Source: a bacterium (lineage in GTDB: Bacteria; Bacillota; Bacilli; Lactobacillales; Streptococcaceae). From it: 64,000 nucleotides of DNA. Each line of letters begins with the position of its first letter. The first letter of the stretch is position 1. Of this stretch, positions 57,420-64,000 are shown in pieces. The stretch lies in the NCBI GenBank assembly GCA_905221115.1, contig CAJNBX010000002.1, forward strand, positions 186,001 through 250,000, in the 5' to 3' direction. The notes beneath the pieces are model-generated. The model was not told the origin of the DNA. It saw only the letters and a program-made list of their open reading frames with translations, and did not search any database. The translations under genes were made by a program, and so were the position numbers.

Positions 57420-58532
57420 CTATACTCGTTCTCCGTCACTGTTTACTCTGTAGCCATCTACCGTCGTATTGACAGCTAAGACGCCTGAAGAGTAAGAATA
57501 ATACCACTTACCAGAGACTTGATACCATCCTGTTTTCATTGCTCCTGAACTATCCAGATAATACCACACTCCATTTTCCTTTAACCAACCTGTCTGCATT
57601 TCACCAGATGATTTCAAATAATACCAGCTAGAACCATCCTTCAACCAACCCGTTGATTTAGAGCTATTTGATTTGAAATGATACCAACTACCATTTATTT
57701 TTTTCCAACCAACAGTCAGAACATCATTGGAACTACCTTCTGTTTGATTCTGCGATGACACAACCTCCTCTAACTGAATATAGCGACGACTTCCACTATA
57801 AGATATATAACTCAACCACTTGTACCCATCTTTTTCAAGTACCTGATCATAATGAACACTCTCACCTGGAGAATAATATGCAATTGAAGTTGCACTAACT
57901 AAAGGTTGATTTTTTATAGCTGCCATATTCTTAAAATAATGAGTTCCTCCTGTCGAAGAAGGTTGACTATTGAATACTTTGCCACTACTTACTACATTAC
58001 CCCCATCCAAATCTTTAAAATGAATAAATCCTGTCATCGTATTTGCTTTTATAATTCGTTTATTATAGGATCCTGTATAACCATAGTTGTATTCCTCAAT
58101 TTCTATATTATCCCCCATTACATTTGAAACCCAGGCAACATGACCATATCCTCCTGCAGTAGACCAAGCAATAGATCCAATCGTTGGTACACTATCTACA
58201 CGATAGCCTTCACGACGAGCACGATAGCCCCATTCATTCGCATTTCCATAAGCTGCCGGAATCTCAAAACCATTGACATTACTCAAGCGAAAGGCTGCAA
58301 ATGAAGTACACTGACGAGAGTACATGCGCCACTTATCAATTGCCTGACTCCCATTTTTATAGTAAGCAGGATAATCATCCCCACGCGCAATCGATCCATT
58401 TCCTCCAGAATAGGCATATACACTATCACTCGCTACTAGCATCAATCCTACTGCTAAAAAAGGAACAACCTTTTTAACTGATTTTCTCAAAGAAAATCCT
58501 ATCTCTGTTACTTTGAATGGTAAAACTTTCAT
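57420..58532 (-). CDS. cbpD: Competence-induced choline-binding murein hydrolase CbpD
   Basis: This is a 370-residue secreted hydrolase. After the signal peptide (cleavage near residue 40, VYAYS) comes a CHAP domain with the catalytic Cys75 (RQCTSFAAFR) and His131 (GYGHVAWVS). One SH3b domain follows (about residues 200-260), then four or five choline-binding repeats (GWLKDGSSWYYLKSSGEM type) to the C-terminus. CbpD lyses sister cells during competence (fratricide). Pneumococcal CbpD is about 448 residues with two SH3b domains, so this form is shorter. A ComX box lies upstream, and AAGGAGG precedes the ATG. Choline-binding repeats also show that the host decorates teichoic acids with choline. 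Confidence 0.92.
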   Translation of the reverse strand: MKVLPFKVTEIGFSLRKSVKKVVPFLAVGLMLVASDSVYAYSGGNGSIARGDDYPAYYKNGSQAIDKWRMYSRQCTSFAAFRLSNVNGFEIPAAYGNANEWGYRARREGYRVDSVPTIGSIAWSTAGGYGHVAWVSNVMGDNIEIEEYNYGYTGSYNKRIIKANTMTGFIHFKDLDGGNVVSSGKVFNSQPSSTGGTHYFKNMAAIKNQPLVSATSIAYYSPGESVHYDQVLEKDGYKWLSYISYSGSRRYIQLEEVVSSQNQTEGSSNDVLTVGWKKINGSWYHFKSNSSKSTGWLKDGSSWYYLKSSGEMQTGWLKENGVWYYLDSSGAMKTGWYQVSGKWYYSYSSGVLAVNTTVDGYRVNSDGERV

Positions 58533-58581
58533 TCTTCCTCCTTGAAAAATAATATAAATTGAAGATTATCTTCACTTAAAC

Positions 58582-58589
58582 TATTCGGA
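58582..58589 (-). promoter_or_regulatory. ComX (SigX) box of cbpD
   Basis: TCCGAATA on the minus strand, one mismatch from TACGAATA, with a T-rich stretch TTTTTCTTTTTTC just upstream, 50 bases before the cbpD start. Confidence 0.8.
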
Positions 58590-58622
58590 GAAAAAAGAAA
58601 AAGTGAGAAAATTTCTCACTTT
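58590..58622 (-). terminator. Terminator of the gdpP-rplI-dnaB-veg operon
   Basis: A perfect AAAGTGAGAAA/TTTCTCACTTT hairpin overlaps the veg stop. Its T tract (TTCTTTTTT) runs into the cbpD ComX box. Confidence 0.85.
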
Positions 58623-58887
58623 AGTCCAGATAATGAATCAAATTCTTTTCCGTAAGGATATCTGAATAAGTAAAGGATTCAACGTAAACATTAGCTTGTT
58701 TATCTCCTTCAACGTTTCCAAATTCCACGATAAATAGGGATGGATAAACTTCAATTAGCTTACCCAATCTATTTTTTTGGCGCTTACGTCCATTTTCCAA
58801 AGTCATTTCAATTACATGACCCTCATGTGCCTTGATTTCTTCTTTGATTTTTTTCATCTTAGCTACATCTGTAAATGCATCTGTCAT
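58621..58887 (-). CDS. Veg family protein
   Basis: This 88-residue protein is of the Veg (DUF1021) family, with the signature VIEMTLENGRKRQKNRLGKLIEVYPSLFIVEF. In Bacillus subtilis, Veg stimulates biofilm gene expression. The role in streptococci is not known. Its ATG overlaps the dnaB stop (ATGA), and its stop lies in the operon terminator. Confidence 0.9.
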   Translation of the reverse strand: MTDAFTDVAKMKKIKEEIKAHEGHVIEMTLENGRKRQKNRLGKLIEVYPSLFIVEFGNVEGDKQANVYVESFTYSDILTEKNLIHYLD

Positions 58888-60242
58888 CTTATTTCCTCCC
58901 TTTTTGAAATACTTGAAAATTTATTGTATTCTTTTTGAAAAATTAATTCCACTGTTCCACGAGCTCCACTACGGTTTTTCTCAATAATAACTTCTACCTT
59001 ATTATTTGGTATGCCTTCCTCTTCTTCACCACCACGCTCATAGTAGTCGTCGCGATAAAGAAAGGCTACGATATCAGCATCCTGCTCAATAGACCCAGAT
59101 TCACGAATATCAGACAAGACCGGTCTCTTATCCTGACGTTGTTCTACACCACGAGACAACTGACTCAGAGCAATTACTGGAACCTTCAGTTCCTTGGCTA
59201 GGATTTTCAACTGACGTGAAATTTCTGAAACCTCTTGTTGACGATTTTCCCGACCAGTTCCCGTGATAAGCTGCAAATAGTCTATTAAAATCAAACCAAG
59301 ATTTCCAGTTTCTTGAGCCAGTTTACGAGAACGAGAACGAATCTCTGTAATCCGAATCCCTGGCGTATCATCGATATAGATACTTGCATTAGCTAGATTC
59401 CCTTGAGCAATGGTATATTTTTGCCACTCCTCATCGGTCAATTGACCCGTACGGATAGAATGCGATTCCACCAAACCTTCTGCTGCCAACATACGATCCA
59501 CTAGACTTTCCGCACCCATTTCAAGCGAAAAGATAGCAACCGTTTTGTCCAACTTAGTCCCAATGTTCTGAGCAATATTCAAGGCAAAGGCTGTCTTACC
59601 AACCGCCGGACGGGCTGCTAGGATAATCAACTCCTCCTCATGCAAACCAGTCGTCATATGATCCAGATCACGGTAGCCCGTCGCAATACCTGTAATATCG
59701 GTCGTTTGTTGCGAGCGAGCTTCCAGATTCCCAAAGTTGACATTCAACACATCTCGAATATTCTTAAATCCACTTCGATTTGCATTTTCACTGACATCAA
59801 TCAAGCCTTTTTCTGCCTGAGCAATAATTTCATCAGCTGGTTGCGAAGCCTCGTAAGCTTGATTGACAGACTCTGTCAACTTAGCGATTAAACGACGTAG
59901 CATTGCTTTTTCTGCAACAATCTTAGCATAATACTCCGCATTAGCAGAAGTTGGCACAGAATTGACAATCTCAACCAAGTAAGACAGGCCACCAATATTC
60001 TGCAAATCACCTTGATTATCAAGAATAGTACGAACCGTTGTTGCATCTATGGCATCGCCACGATCGGATAAATCAACCATGGCTTGAAAAATCAAACGAT
60101 GGGCATACTTAAAAAAGTCCCGAGACTCAATGTATTCTCGCACAAAAACAAGCTTACTCTCGTCAATAAAGATAGCCCCTAAAACGGATTGCTCAGCTAA
60201 GATATCTTGAGGTTGTACTCGTAACTCTTCTACTTCTGCCAT
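58884..60242 (-). CDS. dnaB: Replicative DNA helicase DnaB
   Basis: This 452-residue hexameric helicase (called DnaC in some Gram-positives) has an N-terminal helical domain (residues 10-110) and a RecA-like C-terminal domain with Walker A ARPAVGKTAFALN and Walker B LILIDYLQLI, plus the QEVSEISRQLKILAKEL and ALSQLSRGVEQR motifs. It unwinds DNA at the replication fork. It follows rplI by 43 bases and overlaps veg by four. Confidence 0.96.
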   Translation of the reverse strand: MAEVEELRVQPQDILAEQSVLGAIFIDESKLVFVREYIESRDFFKYAHRLIFQAMVDLSDRGDAIDATTVRTILDNQGDLQNIGGLSYLVEIVNSVPTSANAEYYAKIVAEKAMLRRLIAKLTESVNQAYEASQPADEIIAQAEKGLIDVSENANRSGFKNIRDVLNVNFGNLEARSQQTTDITGIATGYRDLDHMTTGLHEEELIILAARPAVGKTAFALNIAQNIGTKLDKTVAIFSLEMGAESLVDRMLAAEGLVESHSIRTGQLTDEEWQKYTIAQGNLANASIYIDDTPGIRITEIRSRSRKLAQETGNLGLILIDYLQLITGTGRENRQQEVSEISRQLKILAKELKVPVIALSQLSRGVEQRQDKRPVLSDIRESGSIEQDADIVAFLYRDDYYERGGEEEEGIPNNKVEVIIEKNRSGARGTVELIFQKEYNKFSSISKREEIR

Positions 60243-60285
60243 CAGACTTCCCTTCCTTTTACAATCTTGTCAAGAAGGTGTAAAC

Positions 60286-60738
60286 TTATCCTTCCTTCAC
60301 ACGAAGATTGATTACACTTGTAATATCTTGATAGATTTTCACTGGCACATCGATCAAACCAACTGCTCGAATCGGAGCTTGTACTTGGATATAACGTTTA
60401 TCAATCTTAATTCCAAATTGCTTTTGCAATTCTTCTGCAATCTTCTTATTGGTAATTGAACCAAAAGTACGGCCATCTGGACCAACTTTTTCAACAAATT
60501 CTACAATAGTTTCTTCTGCTTCAAGTTGGGCTTTAATTGCTTTTGCTTCTGCAATCATCTCAGCGTGAGCTTTTTCTTCAGATTTTTGTTTACCACGAAG
60601 CTCACCTACCGCTTGAGCAGTCGCTTCTTTGGCTAGGTTCTTTTTGATAAGAAAGTTTTGTGCATACCCTGTTGGTACTTCCTTAATTTCGCCTTTTTTA
60701 CCTTTTCCTTTGACATCTGCTAAAAAGATTACTTTCAT
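60286..60738 (-). CDS. rplI: 50S ribosomal protein L9
   Basis: This 150-residue ribosomal protein L9 has the N-terminal [26 protein letters not shown] domain, a long central helix and a C-terminal domain ([18 protein letters not shown]). Its ATG overlaps the gdpP stop by four bases (ATGA), the usual arrangement in Firmicutes. Confidence 0.97.
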   Translation of the reverse strand: MKVIFLADVKGKGKKGEIKEVPTGYAQNFLIKKNLAKEATAQAVGELRGKQKSEEKAHAEMIAEAKAIKAQLEAEETIVEFVEKVGPDGRTFGSITNKKIAEELQKQFGIKIDKRYIQVQAPIRAVGLIDVPVKIYQDITSVINLRVKEG

Positions 60739-62708
60739 TCTTCTTTCTCCTTTTCCTTTATTTCATTTAATACAATTTCTGTCAGTTTTTCACCTGCTTC
60801 TGACAAGGTTGAATCCTTAATTTGAGCTGCTGCCAAATTAAAGTGGCCTCCACCTCCCAGCTCTTCCATGATCCGTTGTACATTCAACTTACTACGACTG
60901 CGAGCTGAGATAGAGATAAATCCTTGTGTATTCTTCGCAAGAACAAAACTCGCTTCAATACCTGACATAGCTAACATGGCATCTGCTGCCTTACTAATAA
61001 CAACCGTATCATAGCATTTCGAGTCCTTAGCCTCTGCTATCAGTACATCTGAACCTAATTTACGTCCCTGTAAAATCAGTTCATTGACCTCACGATATTC
61101 TTCAAAATCCGTCGCAGCAATTTCTTGGATAGCAATACTATCACTTCCTCTCGTTCTGAGATAGCTAGCAACATCAAATGTCCGACTAGTCACTCGTGAG
61201 GTGAAATTTTTAGTATCCAGCATCATACCAGCCATTAAAACACTTGCTTGCATACGACTCAAACGATTTTTCTTAGAATTCTGGAACTGAATCAATTCCG
61301 TTACCAACTCACTGGCACTACTTGCACCACTTTCGATATAAGTAATAACCGCATTATCTGGAAAATCCTGATCCCTTCTATGGTGGTCAATAACAATAGT
61401 TTGGGTAAATAAATCATAAAATTCTTTCGATAAAGTTAAAGCTGTCTTTGAATGGTCTACAAGAATCAACAAAGAACGATTGGTTACCATCCCCATTGCA
61501 TCCTTAACAGACAACAACTTCGTAACTCCTTCTTTTTCTAAGAATGAAACAGCTCGTTCAATATCCGGCGACATTTGTTCTTCATCATAAAGAGCATAAC
61601 TATTTTCTGTTACATTACTAGCAAATAACTGCATACCTACAGCAGAACCCAAAGCATCCATATCAAGGTTTTTATGACCAACTACAAAAACCTGATCTAC
61701 ACTTCTAATTTTATCTGAAATAGCTGTCATCATAGCGCGCGTACGTGTCCTTGTACGCTTGATTGACGCCGCAGATCCACCACCAAAATAAACTGGATTT
61801 TTCGTTTCGTCATTCTCCTTGACAACCACTTGGTCGCCACCACGCACTTCAGCCAAGTTCAAATTGAGCAAAGCAACTTTCCCTATTTCATCATGATTTC
61901 CATCACCATAAGAAAATCCCATACTTAAGGTCAAGGGCAACTGTCTCTGTTTCGACTCTTCTCTGAAAGCATCAATAACAGAAAATTTATCGTTCATCAA
62001 TCCCTCAAGCACCGTGTAGTCCGTAAATAGATAAAAGCGATCCATACTCACTCGACGGGAGAACATGGCATGCTTCCCAGCAAATTCTGAAACAAAATTG
62101 GCTACAAAACTATTAATATGACTGATATCAGACTCCGATGTTTCATCTTCTAAGTCATCGTAGTTGTCAACAGAAACAATCCCAATCACAGGTCGACTCG
62201 TTACTAACTCAACAGTCGCTTCGTATTCTCCAGACACATCAAAGAAATAAAGAACTCCAGATACCTTGTCCATATGAACCGAATAACGGATCTCACCTAA
62301 GGTGGCATAAGAACCTGGATTTCCTACCGATGCCTTGATAATTGTTTGAATTAATGCCACATCAATCTCGCCCACTTCATTAGTTAAAATCAATTCAGCG
62401 TAAGGATTGAACCATTCAACTTCACCTGACGATAAGTCTAATTTAATAACTCCGACAGGCATCTGTTCTAACAAGGTTGTCAAACTTTCTTCAGCTTGGT
62501 GGTTTACATACTGGATTTGTTCTACTTCACTCCTTGAGTAGTAGTCTCTCTGATGGATGAATAATAAACTATATGAACCCAAAATAAGTAGTAAAAGAAA
62601 TAGCGTTACCAGTGTATTCGTTACAAAAACAAGTTGCACAGATAGCACTCCGAACGCCACTATTCCTAATATTAAGGGGAAAATAGGACTTACATAAAAT
62701 TTTTTCAT
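60735..62708 (-). CDS. gdpP: c-di-AMP phosphodiesterase GdpP (Pde1)
   Basis: This is a 657-residue membrane phosphodiesterase. Two N-terminal membrane segments (residues 6-50) are followed by a PAS-like domain (about 75-170), a degenerate GGDEF domain (about 170-300), and DHH/DHHA1 domains with [23 protein letters not shown] and [10 protein letters not shown]. It hydrolyses c-di-AMP and so affects potassium uptake and wall stress. I chose [10 protein letters not shown]; the ATG seven codons earlier lies inside the -10 hexamer and cannot be on the transcript. AGAGG precedes the chosen start. Confidence 0.95.
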   Translation of the reverse strand: MKKFYVSPIFPLILGIVAFGVLSVQLVFVTNTLVTLFLLLLILGSYSLLFIHQRDYYSRSEVEQIQYVNHQAEESLTTLLEQMPVGVIKLDLSSGEVEWFNPYAELILTNEVGEIDVALIQTIIKASVGNPGSYATLGEIRYSVHMDKVSGVLYFFDVSGEYEATVELVTSRPVIGIVSVDNYDDLEDETSESDISHINSFVANFVSEFAGKHAMFSRRVSMDRFYLFTDYTVLEGLMNDKFSVIDAFREESKQRQLPLTLSMGFSYGDGNHDEIGKVALLNLNLAEVRGGDQVVVKENDETKNPVYFGGGSAASIKRTRTRTRAMMTAISDKIRSVDQVFVVGHKNLDMDALGSAVGMQLFASNVTENSYALYDEEQMSPDIERAVSFLEKEGVTKLLSVKDAMGMVTNRSLLILVDHSKTALTLSKEFYDLFTQTIVIDHHRRDQDFPDNAVITYIESGASSASELVTELIQFQNSKKNRLSRMQASVLMAGMMLDTKNFTSRVTSRTFDVASYLRTRGSDSIAIQEIAATDFEEYREVNELILQGRKLGSDVLIAEAKDSKCYDTVVISKAADAMLAMSGIEASFVLAKNTQGFISISARSRSKLNVQRIMEELGGGGHFNLAAAQIKDSTLSEAGEKLTEIVLNEIKEKEKEE

Positions 62709-62727
62709 TCCAAACCTCTTGGCACCC

Positions 62728-62736
62728 ATTATACCA
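62728..62736 (-). promoter_or_regulatory. Extended -10 promoter of gdpP
   Basis: TGG-TATAAT on the minus strand ends 19 bases before the gdpP ATG. The -35 is poor. Transcription probably continues through rplI, dnaB and veg. Confidence 0.65.
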
Positions 62737-62795
62737 TAATAACCACCAAAAAGCGACTTTTTAAAAGTGTAATCAGTAATTCTATCAATTATAAG

Positions 62796-62826
62796 AAAAA
62801 GGAGGTTTACAATTCAGTAAACCTTC
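62796..62826 (-). terminator. Terminator of hpf
   Basis: GGAAGGTTTAC/GTAAACCTCC arms around TGAATT with a minus-strand T5 tail. Confidence 0.8.
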
Positions 62827-62843
62827 CTTTACACATATTGAAA

Positions 62844-63392
62844 TTAAGATTCTTTAACTTCTAACAGTCCAATCTCGCCATCTTCACGACGATAAATCAC
62901 ATTAGTTGTTTGATCTTCAACATCCACATAGATAAAGAAATCATGTCCCAACAAATCCATCTGTAGAATAGCTTCTTCCAAATCCATTGGTTTTAAATCA
63001 ATTTGTTTTGAACGAACAACTCTAGATTGGACAACATTTGTATCTTCTACCAAAGCATCTGTAAATAATTGACTAGTTGCTACCTTGTTTTTATTTTTAC
63101 GCTCGATTTTTGTTTTATTTTTACGAATCTGACGTTCAATTTTATCGGTTACAAGGTCAATTGAACCATACATATCTTGAGACACATCTTCTGCACGAAG
63201 AGTAATTGAGCCAAGCGGAATCGTTACTTCCACTTTCGCAGTTTTTTCACGATACACCTTCAAGTTAACTCGAGCATCCAACTCTTGTTCAGCTTGAAAA
63301 TACTTTTCGATCTTTTCGAGTTTAGAAACTACATAATCACGAATTGCTTCTGTTACTTCTAGGTTTTCACCACGGATACTATATTTAATCAT
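62844..63392 (-). CDS. hpf: Ribosome hibernation promoting factor, long form
   Basis: This 182-residue long-form HPF has the N-terminal S30AE domain (residues 1-100, MIKYSIRGENLEVTEAIRDYV...LRAEDVSQDMYGSIDLVTDKIERQ) that binds the 30S subunit. A linker leads to a C-terminal dimerisation domain (KPMDLEEAILQMDLLGHDFFIYV to the end) that joins two ribosomes into 100S particles in resting cells. The gene stands alone, with its own promoter and terminator. A cre-like site at the promoter suggests carbon-source control. Confidence 0.95.
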   Translation of the reverse strand: MIKYSIRGENLEVTEAIRDYVVSKLEKIEKYFQAEQELDARVNLKVYREKTAKVEVTIPLGSITLRAEDVSQDMYGSIDLVTDKIERQIRKNKTKIERKNKNKVATSQLFTDALVEDTNVVQSRVVRSKQIDLKPMDLEEAILQMDLLGHDFFIYVDVEDQTTNVIYRREDGEIGLLEVKES

Positions 63393-63433
63393 ATGAGTAC
63401 CTTCTTTCTAAACATTTTTGTTTTTCTGATTTC

Positions 63434-63462
63434 ATTATAACGCTTTCATTTTATTTTTGCAA
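63434..63462 (-). promoter_or_regulatory. hpf promoter overlapped by a cre-like site
   Basis: TTGCAA, a 17-base spacer and TATAAT on the minus strand. The overlapping TGAAAGCGTTATAA differs from the cre consensus TGWAANCGNTNWCA at one position. Confidence 0.65.
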
Positions 63463-63471
63463 ATTTTTTCC

Positions 63472-64000
63472 TCATCTTACAAGGGAAAATGTTTTCACAT
63501 CCTCAGCACCCGCTTCTTCCAGCAATCTCTTCACACGATTTATAGTTGTTCCAGTAGTATAAATATCATCTATAAGTAGGATTTTTTTAGGAATAGTGAC
63601 TCCACTTTTAATAAAGAAAGGAAATTCTGTCTCCAAACGCTCTGAGCGACTTTTAGAAGAACTAGCTCGCTCTTCTCTCTTTTCTAATAAATCCAGATAC
63701 GCAAAGCCTGCTGCATCAACTAAACCTTCAACCTGATTAAATCCTCTATCAGCATATCTATCAGGACTTAGGGGAATTACAACAAATTGATACTCTTTGT
63801 ACTTTTTTAACTCCTCACTTAAAAATGAAGCGAACACTTTTCTTAAAAGAAAGTCTCCATCAAACTTATACCGACTGAAAAAATCCTTCATAGCTTGATT
63901 GTAAGTAAAAATCGCTCTATGACTGACCTCAACTCCTTCTTTACACCAAAATTGACAATCTTGACACTTCGTTGACAAACCTGTTTTCATACAGTTTGAA
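63472..64000 (-). CDS. comFC: ComFC-like phosphoribosyltransferase, N-terminus cut by window edge
   Basis: This is the C-terminal 175 codons of a ComFC family protein, needed for uptake of transforming DNA. The end of the N-terminal Cys-rich zinc region (CxxC-type, TKCQDCQFWC) is visible. Then comes the phosphoribosyltransferase fold with VVIPLSPDRYADRGFNQVE and the PRPP loop ILLIDDIYTTGTTINR. The frame continues past the window edge (codons for SNC precede the first Met). ComFC proteins are about 220 residues, so about 45 are missing. comFA would lie next, outside the window. Confidence 0.92.
   Translation of the reverse strand, partial: SNCMKTGLSTKCQDCQFWCKEGVEVSHRAIFTYNQAMKDFFSRYKFDGDFLLRKVFASFLSEELKKYKEYQFVVIPLSPDRYADRGFNQVEGLVDAAGFAYLDLLEKREERASSSKSRSERLETEFPFFIKSGVTIPKKILLIDDIYTTGTTINRVKRLLEEAGAEDVKTFSLVR

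Noticed and set aside
62709..62729. Upstream ATG of gdpP giving seven extra residues
   Set aside because: This ATG is part of the TATAAT hexamer of the gdpP promoter, so it would not be on the message.

Overview
The window is a chromosome segment of a Mitis-group Streptococcus, close to S. mitis, S. oralis or S. pneumoniae. The evidence is the gene content and order (adcRCBA, dlt, glpKOF, hsp33-dusB, clpC-ctsR, a thiamine-precursor ABC transporter, cbpD, dnaB-rplI-gdpP, hpf, comFC), choline-binding repeats, YSIRK/LPXTG surface proteins and a ComX-type box before cbpD. It does not look like S. pneumoniae itself. The cbpA/TCS06 cluster known beside clpC in pneumococcus is absent, and several loci look accessory.

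Layout. (1) 1-6 kb: cytoplasmic mannosidases for N-glycan breakdown: GH38 (cut by the window edge), GH125, and a divergent GH92. (2) 6-27 kb: an accessory stretch holding a 2854-residue YSIRK/LPXTG repeat protein, an Rpn-family nuclease with a detached copy of its C-terminal module, a coupled GH2 beta-galactosidase/GH29 fucosidase operon, and an M26 metalloprotease with fourteen 51-bp repeats. (3) 27-38 kb: an SPFH protein, a class-P4 acid phosphatase lipoprotein, the zinc operon adcRCBA, and the D-alanylation operon dltXABCD, including a 43-residue DltX. (4) 38-41 kb: a second, partial Dlt-like module with DltB- and DltD-like proteins and, read here, a 52-residue DltX-like microprotein ending FIYSEF. 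No second dltA or dltC is present. (5) 41-49 kb: glpKOF, an Mga-like regulator, hsp33, dusB and an isochorismatase-like hydrolase. (6) 49-54 kb: a lipoprotein, an unassigned perfect ComX box, a small broken membrane-protein gene, clpC and ctsR. (7) 54-64 kb: a TPP-riboswitch-controlled ABC operon, cbpD, veg, dnaB, rplI, gdpP, hpf and a truncated comFC.

How the genes connect. The glycosidases and the surface protease suit life on host glycoproteins, and candidate CcpA sites lie before GH38, GH2, glpK and hpf. Zinc uptake looks autoregulated through an AdcR box at the adcR promoter. Competence shows through cbpD, comFC and a second ComX box. The most notable unexplained items are the DltB2-DltD2-DltX2 module, the internal start in the Rpn gene together with its orphan C-terminal copy, and the orphan ComX box. 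All calls come from reading the sequence; no database search was run.
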